From: Lycocorax pyrrhopterus obiensis
Taxonomy: Eukaryota > Chordata > Aves > Passeriformes > Paradisaeidae
Direction of reading: 5' to 3'
Assembly: GCA_014706295.1 (NCBI GenBank)
Contig: JACSVZ010000006.1
Location: 32,810,848 to 32,874,847 of the forward strand
DNA: 64,000 nucleotides
Made by a program: the position numbers and the translations under genes. Of the stretch, positions 47,451 to 60,407 are shown one piece after another. Position 1 is the stretch's first letter. Each line of letters begins with the position of its first letter. Under the pieces are notes generated by a model that was not told the DNA's origin, made no database searches, and worked only from the letters and a program-made list of their open reading frames with translations.

Positions 47451-50400
47451 GAGCTTCTTTACACTAATTCGTAGTAGATCAGAATAGTTTCATGGATGGC
47501 ATAAGGATCCTGATGACTCAGTGACAGCTCAACTCTTTCTCCCTTCCCATAATATGTTCCCCATCTCCTCTCATGTCAGCACTAGCAATCATGTAGTCTT
47601 ACAAAAACAGAATTTTCGGCACGTCCTCAATAGTGAGTCAAAGCTGTTATGTAGTCAGGGGACTGGGAAAAATTACAGAAGTGACCCTTCTGGAATAGAC
47701 GTGTCAGTTTGTGACCTAGCTGGGTGGTTGTTATACACTGGTTGTACTTCTTCATTCTTATATACCCCTAACTGGGAGGGTTTCCGTATGAAGTTCCTCT
47801 GCTGAAAAAGCAGAGTGGTATTTTTGGAATGTCGTGGCCACTAGATGGCAGGGTGCCCTTTGGATAACGGAAGCACTAGGCTGTGTTGGACACTAATTCG
47901 CTCTCAGTCTCCAAACCTCTTTACTGAGATTATCGAGAGTTTTCCTGGAGTGAGGAGCGGCTGCAGCTCTGGAGAGAACTCATGTTATGGCCCTTTGACA
48001 GCACTAACATGCATTTTTAAATTTTCCCCAGTAAAACAGATACCTTAATTGAATTCCGCCAAACTTGACACAGTAAGATAATAAAGAAAAGCTGTGTTTT
48101 AACCACAATTAAACCATATGTTAGTGAATGTGTTGGAGAAATTTCTGCCTCTTGTGCACGTGCTGTATTTGCTGTGCCAAGTTCTGAAGTACTCAGTCCT
48201 TGAAGTGAATTCAAAAGAGGAGACTTGGGCAAGTGACCTTGGAATCTGGCTTTAAATAGGTTAGACTGACAGTTTGCTGCAGGTGGAAGACCTAGTTAGC
48301 ATTTAGAAAAGTTGAGGGCTTTAATTTTCACTATTTCACATCGATTTCGTCTTGGATTAGATCTTCATCTTATAAATTCAACTGAATGAAACTTGTGTAA
48401 TGGTGCTAAGAAACCATAAGGATACTTATGTTTAGACTGGAGTTATTATAGTATTCAGAATATTAAGAGGAGGAATCTGTCCTATCCCAGATATAAATCT
48501 GTACCTGGGGAAGGTGTGTGTAACACCTCTCTATTCTGAAATGCAGCATTAAACATTGGTAAATTGAAATGACCACCCTAAGATCAGGTCCACGTCACTG
48601 AGTCTGTGAGCTAATGAGGGTGAAAGGTAAAAGATGTACCAAACTGGGTGCTTTGTCATGGTTTTTATAGCATTACACTTCTTTACTAACACATATAGAA
48701 AACTTGCAGGGAAATTCTCAAAATTCTGAACTTTTATCGTTTTAGTGGATAAATAGCTAATTTTTTAATTAGTTGACTCATTTAGTAAGTATAATGACAA
48801 CTTAACTTTATCAGGGTATATGATCCTGTTGACAAAGTTCCTCAAAACTAAATACATTATTTAGCAAAAATGACCACATTTTCAAGTTTATATTTTGTGG
48901 TGTTTGAAATTGATTAATTTTTCTTTTTCTGGAATACCTTTTTATACTTTATTTAAAAAAAAAAAAGACTGAAAAATATTTTAAATTGGTTAAATTATAA
49001 AAGGATTGTGGTTGACAAAATGAAAGGTATAAGTTCAGGGAAACAAATATTTTGTGATAAGCTATTTTAGAGGGGACACTGTTCAACTTGTGCGAAAGAT
49101 ATTTTCCAGTAGTGTATGGTGTGATATATTGTGCAATTTTTTAATTACATTTTCAGAAATTACTTCCTTGTAGTACTTGCCACTGGCTAAGCTTTGTTAC
49201 AAATGACACTTCTTAAGCTTGTTGAATCATGACTTGGATCCTTTGGCTATAATGAAATACAGGACTTTTTTTTGCTAAGTTTTGCCCACGTTCAGTTTGG
49301 GAATGATCTACATCTGCTTTCACAGGAAAAAAAGGGTCAGCATTCCTAGTCTGTTACACAAGAGTATCTCTCTCTTGAGGCTGCCTGCATTGCACATACA
49401 CTGTTCATACATTACTAGGCTTGCACTTAGCCTTTTTATCTGTCTTATCTGGATGCAAGGGCAGATTTCAGAGCAGGGTGACCTAACTGGTGGGCTTCCA
49501 ATCACATCTGAACTGGAGTTGAATGTGTTTTTCCAGGCTATCAGACATGAGGTATCTCTTGTGCTCCAGTGGGAGATGCTATATTTTTAGCATCCTTGTG
49601 GGCATGAAGGAGCAGCTGCAGTGTGCAGATCCCAGCTGTGAGGAGAGCCGGCGGTGCTGGCAAAGCTGCAGCTGGTACACTGCTTCTTGCTGAGAGGTGC
49701 CTGGTGGAATTGCCCAGACAGCCTCAGTTAAAATGAATGGAGTAGCAACTGATTTATTCCATCTAATGTAAGATTTCTGGCTTGCTGTAGCAAAAATGCC
49801 TCCAAGTTATCTGGGACATATTTAAAGTCCTTTTTCAGAGAAAACATCCTGTGTGGGTGAGAAGCTCTTCTTTTAAATATTACTCTTTTCGTTTGGTTTG
49901 GTTTGGTTTTTTAATAATAAAAACTCTCTTTTGCCACCTGCACTATCTGAATGGCTTCCTTTTGCTGTGTCTACATTTCACTGCAGAAATCTGCTCTAAC
50001 ATCTCCATCTGTTCTTCAGAGTTGGGAAATGGCAACTTTTGTACCCCCAGGTACCAAACACTGCTGTTCTTGGATCAGGAAGCTGCTTCTGAAAGAAGTC
50101 CTTTTCAGTGAGAAATAATCCTTTATTTTGTCTGGTAGCCTGTTACCCAGCCTGGATTTTTCACCCATGCTTTATAGGTTGGCATTGCTCCGAGGATCAG
50201 ACAAAGCAGTTCACACCCTCCATTGCATGTAATGTCAACAGTCCAGAAGAAAAGCTGGGGTTTACATCATCCTGCTTCATATATCTCACATAGGTGATGG
50301 GAGGCTGCTGGGAAACTCTTGGATAACAGATGTTCTCAGGCCACAGTGGAATTAAAGCTAGACCCAGACACAGTGTAAGGCAGCCCTGAAAGCGTCTGTG

Positions 50401-52734
50401 GAGACCACAGCAATAGTCCTGTATGGTGTCCCTGCTTATGACACCATATCTGAGCTTAGCACCCAAAGAAAGAGAACTCTGATAATTCTTGATCAGATGT
50501 TTTGGCGGAATCCCTGTGAGGCCTCTCAAGATGTTTTTTCACTTGTTACCTGCTGTTGAAGCAGTGGTAAGGAGATGCGAAGGTCTTGTAGTTCCCATAG
50601 TTGATAAGAAAGGTTTGCAGCAGCAGATCCTTACAATGTGGTTGTAGATGTCTGTTTTGCTATGGAAAGGTATTTAGTAGTCTAGCACAGTTACTTTTTT
50701 CCATTTTAATTTTCTCCCAGTTCCTGTTGTTTCTCCTACTAACTCAGCAGCAAGGGAGATGCTGCTGTGGCACATCTGGTATTGACAGGTGGTGACAGCT
50801 TGCAGCCTTTTAACCACTACTTTGCTTAGGCCTCCTCTAAGTGTGAGTTTTACAGTAACACAAAAAACATATGGTATCACTGAAATAGCTTTGCCTGAGG
50901 GGAAGACACACAGAGCTGGGATCTGGGAGATTCCTTTGGTAAGGGTAGAAAGGTGCTGGATTAAGGGGTGGTTTAAGAGGCATAGGGTGAGATTTCATGA
51001 GATCTGGTTTTATTTCCTACCATTGTGTGACACTGGACAATGCATCCCTTGTCCCTTCCATGGCAGGCAGAGGTCAGTAACTATAAAATCCATCAGTTTG
51101 TGAAGGGCACAGGTGTTGGGGATGGCAGAAAGTCATCTAGACATGCTGAGCAACCTGGTTTATGGGCATAAGGAGTAGAAGAATCCAAGATATGGGAGGG
51201 AAAGACACACAGCACACTGGACAGTTCAACAAAATACTGTACTCATACCACATGCTGCATTTCTAGCTCTTAATAATAGTAATTTTGGCATGGTATGGAC
51301 TTGCTTACACTTTTCACAATATATATGGGAATTATAACAGGGGGAGTATTTGCTCTTTGCCTCTCGGTTTTTTACATTAGCAACATGAGAACCTTTTCCT
51401 TGAGGTGTTACTGACAGGGTGAATAAGAGAGTTGCAGTGATGGTGAGACTGTAGAGATCTTGGCTTACAAGTGATCCAGAGCCTAAAACATGATGGTCTA
51501 TGCAAACCCCCTTGCCCAACTCTGTCCCCTCCCCTCAGCACCCTGGTGCTGTTGTGTGCTTACTGAAATGTTAGACCTCTTTAGTTTATATAGGGAAACA
51601 AAACAGAAACAGGCACTCCCGGTGCTACTTTTCCTTTTCACACTGCTCCCATGGAACAAATTTTTGTTGGCTTTGCTTGTATTTAAATAACAAGAGACAT
51701 TTGGGGCAAATTTTGGAATGTATTCAAGTAGCTCACTCCAACTAGGAGGAGATCAGGCTCTGAATAGCCTGTGGTGTGATCCAACAACCCTGGCAGATTC
51801 TTGCCTACTAGCAGGGTCTGAATGGCAGGATAAAATTAAGAGCTGGAAGAGTTTGTGGCTGTAGGAGCACCATGTTGCCTGGAGCACTAGGTTAAGCCCT
51901 GCTTTGCTGCTGAAGTGTGCATCATCCTGGCTGATGCTTTGATGGAGAAATTGTGATGAAATGGGAAAACATTTGTGTTGTACTGCTGCTTGCCTAAGTG
52001 GCTGAAGGGTCTGGCTTTTAAATTAAGCATGCTCTGAAACAGTGTTCCAATTTGTAAATATAAATGTCAAGAATGGAGGGGCCTGCTTAATGTTAAATGT
52101 CGGGCATTAGTTGTAAAATGTCTTGCAAGAAAGATATTGTTGCAATATAATGAACTAATGATGACTTGGAGTTGAATTGCAGTAGGTGGGTTATTTGCAG
52201 CATTACAAACCAGAGGGGCAACAGCATATAAGCAAAGAATTAATAACAAGCTGGTTAATTTTCCTTTCCCTGCCTCTAAATCTTGCATGTCAGTTTTCCC
52301 AGGCAGTGTTTTACACAGAGATTGCAGTGGTTCAGCTTTCCAAGCCCAGTTTTTATATTTTAGGTGTCTCCCCTTCAACAAAGTTGCCTGACAGGTGAAG
52401 ACTGGTGAGTTACATTTGGTGTTTTCCTTGATACCTATGGGAGGATTGAAGTGCCAAATAGACATCTGACACCACAGACAAGGATGTGCCAATACTTACA
52501 GTGTTTATGTCATGAGAGGTGGAAAAAGGAAGGTTTTCTAGAGGGAAGTGGAACTGGTGATTTATGCCAATAAAGGATAATTTCAGATTTTTTGAAGGCC
52601 ATTGTTAAAATCACTTTTCATAAATATTTAAGTATTTGCCCAGATTGTTGTTGCTGATTCCTTAAAAGCTGCCAGATGAGAGAGATTGCTTCTGGTTCCT
52701 TTGTGACACCGATTCATTAATTTTGCTTTTACAG
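47451..52734. other. Intergenic, no gene seen
   Basis: Non-coding sequence with an AT-rich part at about 48300-49270. It contains a perfect CTCF core at 47838. No coding exon or repeat recognised. Confidence 0.6.
47838..47851 (+). promoter_or_regulatory. CTCF core motif, + orientation
   Basis: CCACTAGATGGCAG matches CCASYAGRKGGCRS at every position and is followed by GG. It lies about 390 bp from the LTR at 46645-47450. Confidence 0.55.
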
Positions 52735-52796
52735 GCGAAATACCTGATGATCCCTTAGAAAATGCACAAGAGGTGCTGACAAAGGCCATGTCTTTT
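52735..52796 (+). other. Exon-like segment, weak candidate
   Basis: Acceptor TTTTGCTTTTACAG and donor GTAAGC bound 62 nt. One of three frames is open (EIPDDPLENAQEVLTKAMSF); the other two stop. I do not recognise the peptide. It could be an exon of the EF-hand gene, a non-coding RNA exon or chance. Confidence 0.2.
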
Positions 52797-55700
52797 GTAA
52801 GCAAATGCAGCATGTAGTTAATTCATGCTCTGCCTGCCAGCAAAACCATGGTTTCTATGCACGTGTTTGCACATGAGAACTGTAGGTTTGTGCACTCCAC
52901 AACTGCCTGCTGTTTCTCAACAACTGCAAGTATCTCTGCCTTGCCCTTGTTCCTGGGACAGATCTGAGGTCACACTGCTGGAATAATCCCCTTAGCTTAT
53001 CTTTCTGGGTATATCATGCCCTGTTTGAAAATTCCTCCCACTTACTTCTTCTTACAATCAGATCAGTATAAATGCCTCATTCTTGCTTCAAATGCCCATC
53101 AGAATTTTAGACTGCTTATCCCGCTGACATGTTCTGCAGTCTTATTTGCCTTGCCATCTCTGCTCCTGTAGCATGCTAGTCTTGACAACTTATTAAGTTC
53201 TTCGCCCCTGCTTTCTGTGCTTCTTCTCAATTGCTTTCTTGCAGAGGATGTGTTTTTGCGTCTTCTCTTTTCCACTAACGACCTTTTAAAAGCACGCTGT
53301 TGCATAGGTACCCAGGGGTAGTGTCTTTATAGGTGATTAAAAAGCACTTCAGTAACTGACTGAAACAGTTTCTGAATTTCCAAATGTACCTTAACTTCCT
53401 CTCTGTCTCTTCAATGTAAGATATGAGAGGTAAGAACTTCTGATTGGGGATATTGCTGATATTAAACATAGGATAAAACACAAATAACAATTTCTTAGTT
53501 TGCATGTGCAAATGTAGGTATTGGTACAATAAACCACATGTGACTTTTTGCAGGTGTTCCCTTTGCCAGGGTTCTGGGCTTCTTGCCAAAGCATTTTCTC
53601 TCAACCTCACTGTTAACCAGTCCCTTGTGTTTTGCATCAGCTTCTGTCTAAATAGGCTTAGCCCTCCAGTTAATAGATATCTTTTTCTCAAGCCCTGCCC
53701 ATTGCACCTGCTTTTGAAAATGTGCCCTGGAGAACCCAGTGATTCATCTGTTGTGTGCTGTTGTTGTTTGATTAAATCATTGCTTAGTTTCAGGTGGCTG
53801 CATTTCTGTGCTGGAACACTTGATCCTCCTGTTTACTGCTTTTGTGCATCGTGGAAGTGTTTGTAAAGCTTGAGGGGAAGTTCAGAAAGAGAGGTATAAT
53901 ATCACTGTTTGGGATAACAAATGGAATAGGCCATACACTCTCTTCATTCAATGCTTTTTCTGTTTCCACACCAGTGAGCACGATGGATGTAATGTAGTCA
54001 CAGCATGTTTCCAGAAATCCTGAGATCAGTAATTTAAAATAGGTCTTTGGAATTTTAATAATGGGGAAAATGTCAGTATGCAAAGTTGGTGCAGCCTTGT
54101 TCCTCCCTTCCCCCAGCTTCACTCCCTTAGGCCAGCCTATGTAGTTTCTGACCTTGCAGACACAATATATGGCAGGGAGAGGAAACCCTCAAGGACCTTA
54201 CATTGATTCCTCTCCTATGTCAGTAGGATTGACCACCCTAAAAAGTAAATATATACAGACACGCTTTCAGATCACACCTTCAGGATCAGCTTCTGTCTCC
54301 TGGATGCATTTGGGAAGCTTGGGGACCTTCAACACTGAAATGACTTTTGACATTTCTTAAGAGGGACTGTGGCACCCAGAAATCACTGGGTTCTTTCCAG
54401 GCTGCTGTTTTCCCCAGCCACATTCAGGGATGGGTTGTGTGTCACTAGCAGTGCTTCAGTTATAACTGTTTGAAGGCTCATGAACAGCAAAGTGTTGAAG
54501 AGAAAATAATTCTAACCCACCCTCCTTGTAGAAATGACATTATTTATTTACCTCTTTAAGTGATTGTGGTATTTTCCTCATAAAATATATTTGTACACTG
54601 TCAAGGATATGTCTGGGATTTCAGAGATCAGCTGTTCTGGTTGAGTTTTCCAGATCACAGTTATAGGCTAATGCTGGGAATGGGAAATTATTTACAGGAA
54701 AGAGATAGTTAACTTCTCCATGTGAGTATAAATATATCCATATTGGCAGTTTACAGGTTATTAACTTTCTTGAGCATTAGACATAGACAAACCTTCTTTT
54801 ATTTTGTGGTCTCTTAATGTGGCTGGATATGGAGAGCAGTTTGAGACATTCTTCTTATGAAAGCAGTCTGATCAGGAGCCCTTGTTGTGATTGCATCAGT
54901 GGCCTGGTTCACTCCAGGTCAGTGACCTGCCTCTCTAGCTCAGGCTACCAGCTAATAATGAATTAACAGCCTCCTTAAGTGAAATTAAAGGAGCAGTTAT
55001 TCAGAGCTATACTGAACTTATAGAATAAGAAATATTCTCAGTGACATATCATGGTCAGATTGGGTCCAGCACCAAGAAAATCCTTACTCATTTGCCTATT
55101 AAGGCACTTAATTGTTTGGGGTTTTTTTTCCATTTGGTTACCAGAAGTGAAGATTTTTTCCTCTCACTTTGCATCAAAAACCTCTTTTGCTCAAAAAAAA
55201 AATCATCACAATTTCTGTGGTTTTTTTCATAGACTTATATTGGAACTTATATAAGAGGACCTATCTTTTGCTATGGAGAGCAAAAAATAATATAAGCCAA
55301 TCCTGGAGACAACTGGACCTAATTAATGATTGAAAGATTATTTCTTCACAACCAAAGGTGCTAAATCATCTGTGTATGAATTTCTGTCTACTTCTAGGCT
55401 TTACAAAAAGTCTTGTTCTGAGGCAAATGACATTGCCAGAGAAGTAGGGCCTCCCTTCAGTAATTATTTAGTCTTACTCCAAGAGAGGACAAACTGGGTA
55501 ATGAACATTAAGACAAACTTCAAATCTTATGAGCCTATGTTCCTCTCCTTATTCCCATATTTTAAATCACAGCAATTCTTTGTCTTTAAATCCAGAACAC
55601 TGTTCAAAGGGCTTCATTTTACTTTTTGAACTGTTTGTGGCTTTGTGGCTCACCTTCCTATTCGTAGACACTAATGATGAATATGAAAAGATATTTTCTT

Positions 55701-57193
55701 TAAGTGTTGCAGTAAGTGCTATTCTTTTTCTTCCTTGGATCTCACATGTTACTTTATGTGGAACCTTTTTAGCTTTCTTTGTGAGTATGGTTACACACAG
55801 AGAAGTAATATAATGACTAAACAGTCTATCTGTTCTAGTTTCAGAGCTAGAAGTTGGCCAATTTACCTAACTTTTTGGTTTTCAACATAGATTCCCACTG
55901 CTTATGCCTTACATACAACCTAAACTCCTTTCTGGGATGATACCCCCTGATGCAAGTGATGGGGGAAGGATTAGGAGATAGCAACAATCCAGAGATTTTG
56001 TTTAACTGATCATGTAAGCAAATAGATTTTGCCCATTGATCACATGTGCAAATAGCTAGTCTTCAAATGACCTGTGCAACAGTGTGCAACCTCAAAATAA
56101 TTATGGATTCCTGGAAAAGTGTTCTCACTGAGACTCCCTGGCCAAGTTAGGTTTTATGTTCTTCAACAGGTAAAAAATGCTGCAGGCGTGCATTGTTTCT
56201 GTGTGGGTTTATATGTGTTGACTGAACTCAAGCTTCTCTAAATGCATGTGTCTAAATGATAAGTGAGTGTCGATAAGTAAAGGTGAAAGCTAGTAAAATA
56301 AGATACTGTCAGCTGAGGGCAAATGCAAAAGCAGTTGTATGTGCCCTCCTCAGCAGACTTCCTCAGAAATAAAGCAGAGTAAAGGATTCTACATGTGCCA
56401 AACCTCTAAATCAGAAATCCCCAAAAGGAGTTAAGGAGAAATTACACTCTAACAGGAAGATTTCTTGAGTTACATAAAATGGGAAAGCATGATGATGAAA
56501 CTAAAACAACAAATAAATACTTTATTTTGTATACATTTCAATTGCCTTGTCTAAAAGAAAATATATCCCCCCGAAAGTCAGCTGAGTTTATCAGCTTTTC
56601 AAAATGATGAATGAACGCCTTGTTCTTTATTATTGCTTAAGTCACTCCTGTTTATGCCAGTATTTCAAGGATTATGTTTTGATTGTTCTGAAGAGGTGAA
56701 AACACTTTCTTACTGATGAATAAACACTGCCACTTTTAAATATTTGTATGCAGAATGTCTTTAAAGCCATTATGAAATGCTTTCCAAGAGCACTAAGAAG
56801 CTGTTTCCCAAAAAGACAGTTTTTCTCTACATTTTCTTTCATGCTAAAAAGTCCAAATGAAAAGCCTTTCAGAGTTAACTAGTTAAAGCAATACCAGTGT
56901 TTTAGTGTAATGAATAACTTTTTATAGAAGACAATTGCACACAGTTCAATATGCTAGTATTTCTATTTCTGTGCCCCACCAATGCCGGGATTCTAGGGTA
57001 GAATTTCTTTCTTTGAGAAAGCTGAAGCGATCAAAACCCTGATTAACCTCTGATATTCACGTGGTGCTCTTGATCTTGAGGGCCGAAGCAGTAACAAAGA
57101 GTTAATGGCAGCCATATGCTCAGGGTATTGTGGGTACTGTTGACCCAAATGTGAACTCCGCAAGCGAGTGCTGCTAACTCCTGTTTGTTTCAG
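52797..57193. other. Non-coding stretch upstream of the EF-hand exon
   Basis: No recognised repeat and no convincing exon. A - strand frame at 53275-53691 (138 codons) resembles nothing known. A 44-nt segment at 55668-55711 has good splice signals but no further support. Confidence 0.55.
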
Positions 57194-57304
57194 GTTTGGT
57201 GTGGAGATTACTGATGAAGAGTTTGAGCTGCTACTTGACAGAATCCCCCTTGATGAAGATGGAAATGTCAGATACCCCCAGTTCCTGCTCAGGTTTGATT
57301 CCTG
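57194..57304 (+). CDS. EF-hand exon of an unidentified gene (EFCAB6-like?)
   Basis: The acceptor CTGTTTGTTTCAG ends at 57193 and a GTATGC donor starts at 57305. The open frame reads FGVEITDEEFELLLDRIP, then LDEDGNVRYPQFLLRFDS: a helix, a calcium-loop-like segment and an exiting helix ending in FLLRF. The loop keeps DxDGxV, but its first ligand position is Pro and its twelfth Gln, so calcium binding is doubtful. The exon enters with the third base of a codon and leaves after two bases, so it must splice to others. Degenerate EF-hands of this type are common in EFCAB6 and related multi-EF-hand proteins; that is a family-style guess. No neighbouring EF-hand was found. It could also be a leftover pseudogene exon, though the frame is intact. 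Confidence 0.6.
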
Positions 57305-59303
57305 GTATGCAGCGCATGCATTTTATTTCTCATTTGTGAGTAGAATTATTTTTAATCTAAAAGGCTCACAGACTGAATCTCATTTCTTAACTGTGCTCCT
57401 TTATGACATATTTCTTGCACAGAGTGTGCTGATTACATTTAAAATTAGCTGATCTCGTGGGTGTGTGCTGTTTGTAATTTAGTTGCTCTTTACATGCTCT
57501 TTACGTATTTCGGAAGAAAGACTTCCAAGTTATATAACAAACCTTTGTGCTGAAGGCTGGGAAATATGTCAGACTTCTAAATAAAAGCTGATTATTTCCA
57601 GAAAATGGTAATAAATGTACTCAGTATATCTTTGAGAACTTGAAGCACTTACAGGCCCTATATACAGTCTGTAGTACTTCTGAGATGCTGATATTGGTCA
57701 ATAGAAGCTCTACGCACCCTCCAACGTCTAGCTGCGAATTAGTTTAATTAAAAGAAAAAAGCACTGGACTAGATAAAGATATTCTATTCTTTTCCAAAAA
57801 TTAAAACTCAGTCCCCAAAACTGTCATGCCAGTAGCAGGGCAGAAGCCAGTGTCATTTCTGAGATGAATGAAAGACTTGTGGAATCTGTGACTGGAGAAA
57901 GCCATTCTACCCATGAAATCCAGAGAAGTAAATTCCAGCACTTTCCCACACAATTGTATGTGCACATAAGAGACTGCTCAGTTTTTTATTTTGAGTTATT
58001 TAGCAGGTTATTTAGCAGGTATATCTGGTTTGCATACACACAAGAAGGGTAGGTAGAAGTCTTGAGTTCACTGTACAGAAACCACGTGGGGTACCTTCCT
58101 GAACCTCAGGGAGCAAACCAACTAAGTACTGCAGACCTGATGAGATTGTATCTTCCTTCCCATTCCATTCAATCATCTTTCACTCTTTCTTTTCCTGTCC
58201 TTTTCTTCCTGCTTCAGGAAGCTTTGGGGCTGAATTCATCTGTCCACGCGTTTGCACACAAGGCAGTTGGATATGACACTGGATTAATGAGATATATGTG
58301 ACCTTCTGAATGGTATCTCCAAGGCAATCTCCAAAAGTGTCCCAAATAACCCTTGAATGCATTTGGGTGGGCTCTTGTTCCTCACCTGCTTTTATGCCAA
58401 GGCCTCCACTCCATTTCTTTCCTTTATAGCCCTCTGACTGGGCTGCAGTTATCATGGATTCAGTTGTGCATGAATTTCTGTGGCATGTCTTAGCTCCAGG
58501 AGTATTCTCTGGTTGTCCTATGGTAAGGGTGTGAAGAGGAGAGACAGGATAAAGGCCATCTGGCAAAGCTCACCAACCTTTGAGAAACCAAAATAATAAA
58601 AAATGAAACACACAGAGATGCACAACACTGGACCCTACGTCCTTCCTCTTGCTATGCACTCAGCTGTGCTCTGTCTTAATTGCAGGAGAAAGAGATTAAT
58701 CTGTTAGATTAGAAACACAGAATAAGGGAGGAGAGGGTTTTAGGAACTAAAGTTATGGCCTGGCTTTTGTCACAATAGAAAGAATAGAACCTGTCATTCA
58801 GTGGTGAAATGTTTTCTCTGCAGCCGTTTTTTTTGGCTGAAGTCAACCTTCAGAATTCACTAAATCTTGCAATTTCAAAGACTGTTATCAAGCTTACACC
58901 CAGAAGCATAGAAGTAATTAATGTTTATATAGGAATCTTTTGACCTTCAGTGGCATAATTCTGTACTTGAATGTGATCCAAACAAATAATTATAGAGCAC
59001 TATATATATCAACTATTTTTTCCCAGGCTGAGTGGGTGAGAGCCCATAGGCCTCATATTATAGCTTAGGTAACAGCCCTTTATTTGCCTTATCCTGAGAA
59101 CCAGAGGCCAGATACTTCTCTTGGATTACTTGTATATTAATATGGGATAATTTTGTTTACTCTAGTGCAAAACTGGAGTGTAACCTGGAACGTGACGTAG
59201 GACTGAGATATAATTTTCACTTTCATCAGGCACTCCCCGTCTTTCCTCCCATAAAACCAAATCTTGCTTGCAGGCATTGTCCCAGATTCCCAGCTGTATA
59301 TAA
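57305..59303. other. Non-coding stretch after the EF-hand exon
   Basis: Contains a weak possible exon at 57839-57927 and a 12-bp tandem duplication (GTTATTTAGCAG twice, 57995-58018). No recognised repeat. Confidence 0.55.
57839..57927 (+). other. Possible downstream exon, phase-compatible but weak
   Basis: The acceptor is GTAGCAG with a poor pyrimidine tract; the donor is GTAAAT. Joined to the EF-hand exon it keeps the frame, giving W, then AEASVISEMNERLVESVTGE and SHSTHEIQR. Phase agreement alone has a one-in-three chance, so this is tentative. Confidence 0.2.
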
Positions 59304-59830
59304 TGGGTTGGCCCCAGCCAGCAGCCAAACTCACCCAGCCACTCACTCAGTGGGATGCCAGGAGAAAGTAGGAGGAATAGGAAAGAGAAAGCCCGTGGGT
59401 TGAACTAAACACAGGGAGATCACTTACTAGTTTTTATTGTGGGTGAAACAAGCTTGGCTTGGGGAAATTTAATGTAATTTATTGCCAATTTATATCTATA
59501 TATATAAATTAACTAATTTAGGAAGAAAAAAGACTAACATTAAGATACATAGGAAAAAGAACTCTCTCCCCCACCTTTCCCAAGATCACTTCACTCCTTC
59601 ACTCCAGACTCCTCTCTTTGCTACCACCACCAGCTACACTCAGTCCCTTCAGCAAGGAAGCCACTGGAGCAGTGTGTAGTGGGGAGGGGGTTATGCTTAG
59701 GATGTAGTGTTTTCTCTCTGCTGTTCCTTCCATCTTGCTGTTTTCATCTGTTCTGTCATGGGCATTCCATGGACTGCTATCCCCTTCAGGGTGGAGGGGG
59801 CCTGTTTTGGAAGGCAGCAGGGTAGTATTG
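59304..59830 (-). mobile_element. Endogenous retrovirus LTR, second family, - orientation
   Basis: The + strand opens TGGGTTGGCCCCAGCCAGC and continues with AGCCCGTGGGTTGAAC, ACAGGGAGATCACTTACTAG, GCTTGGCTTGGGGAAATT, ATTTATTGCC and CTTCACTCCAGACTCC. As I recall, these are the landmarks, in order, of a common avian LTR family read backwards. The right end is uncertain and could extend to about 60000. It is diverged, with no internal genes. Confidence 0.65.
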
Positions 59831-60373
59831 TGTCTGCAGTAGCTGAGTTGATTTACGTCCTGAAGCTCTGTTACTTAATGGACTTAGAGGACCTGACCAG
59901 AGACAGCCACAATGCACTCCTGCAGAGTTACTCTTGTGAGTGTGCCTGCCTACACATGGAGAGGGGGCTCCTTCTCAACTGAGTTTTGGCATCTAGTTTG
60001 CCTGGGGAGAAATCAAGAAACCTCCACTGGGGTAAGTTAAGGCCACATCTAAATCACAGAGTTTGCATGAGTTTCAGCATGCCCTGGAGTCACAGTTCCA
60101 GCTTCTCCATATCAAGGATGAGTCTGGAATATGTTGTGGTTCCTTTCTGGTCTTCCTGCTGACAGCATAGGTGCAGGAAGGAGATGCATTGATAGACATA
60201 TTGACGTATGATGTAACCTCAGTACATAGCCAGGCCAGGAGGCTGGACCTGCTCCTAGGTGTCTCAGTTCAGACATAACTTCAGAGTGTCTGTAACTTTC
60301 CTGGACCTTTCTCACCCATTTTCTCTTAGGAAAGGAAAAATCTTGCTTCTTTGTTTTTTTTTTCATACCTGTT

Positions 60374-60407
60374 CTTTAAATAATGTCTATCTTTAAATAA
60401 TGTCTAC
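60374..60407. repeat. 17-bp tandem duplication
   Basis: CTTTAAATAATGTCTAT is followed directly by the same 17-mer with a final C. A small local duplication with no evident function. Confidence 0.85.

Noticed and set aside
52067..52492. 141-codon - strand open frame
   Set aside because: No domain resemblance; an overlapping shorter frame on the other strand is equally random.
53275..53691. 138-codon - strand open frame
   Set aside because: No recognisable domain, no splice or promoter context; length is possible by chance in this composition.
58180..58566. 128-codon - strand open frame
   Set aside because: No motif or conserved pattern recognised.
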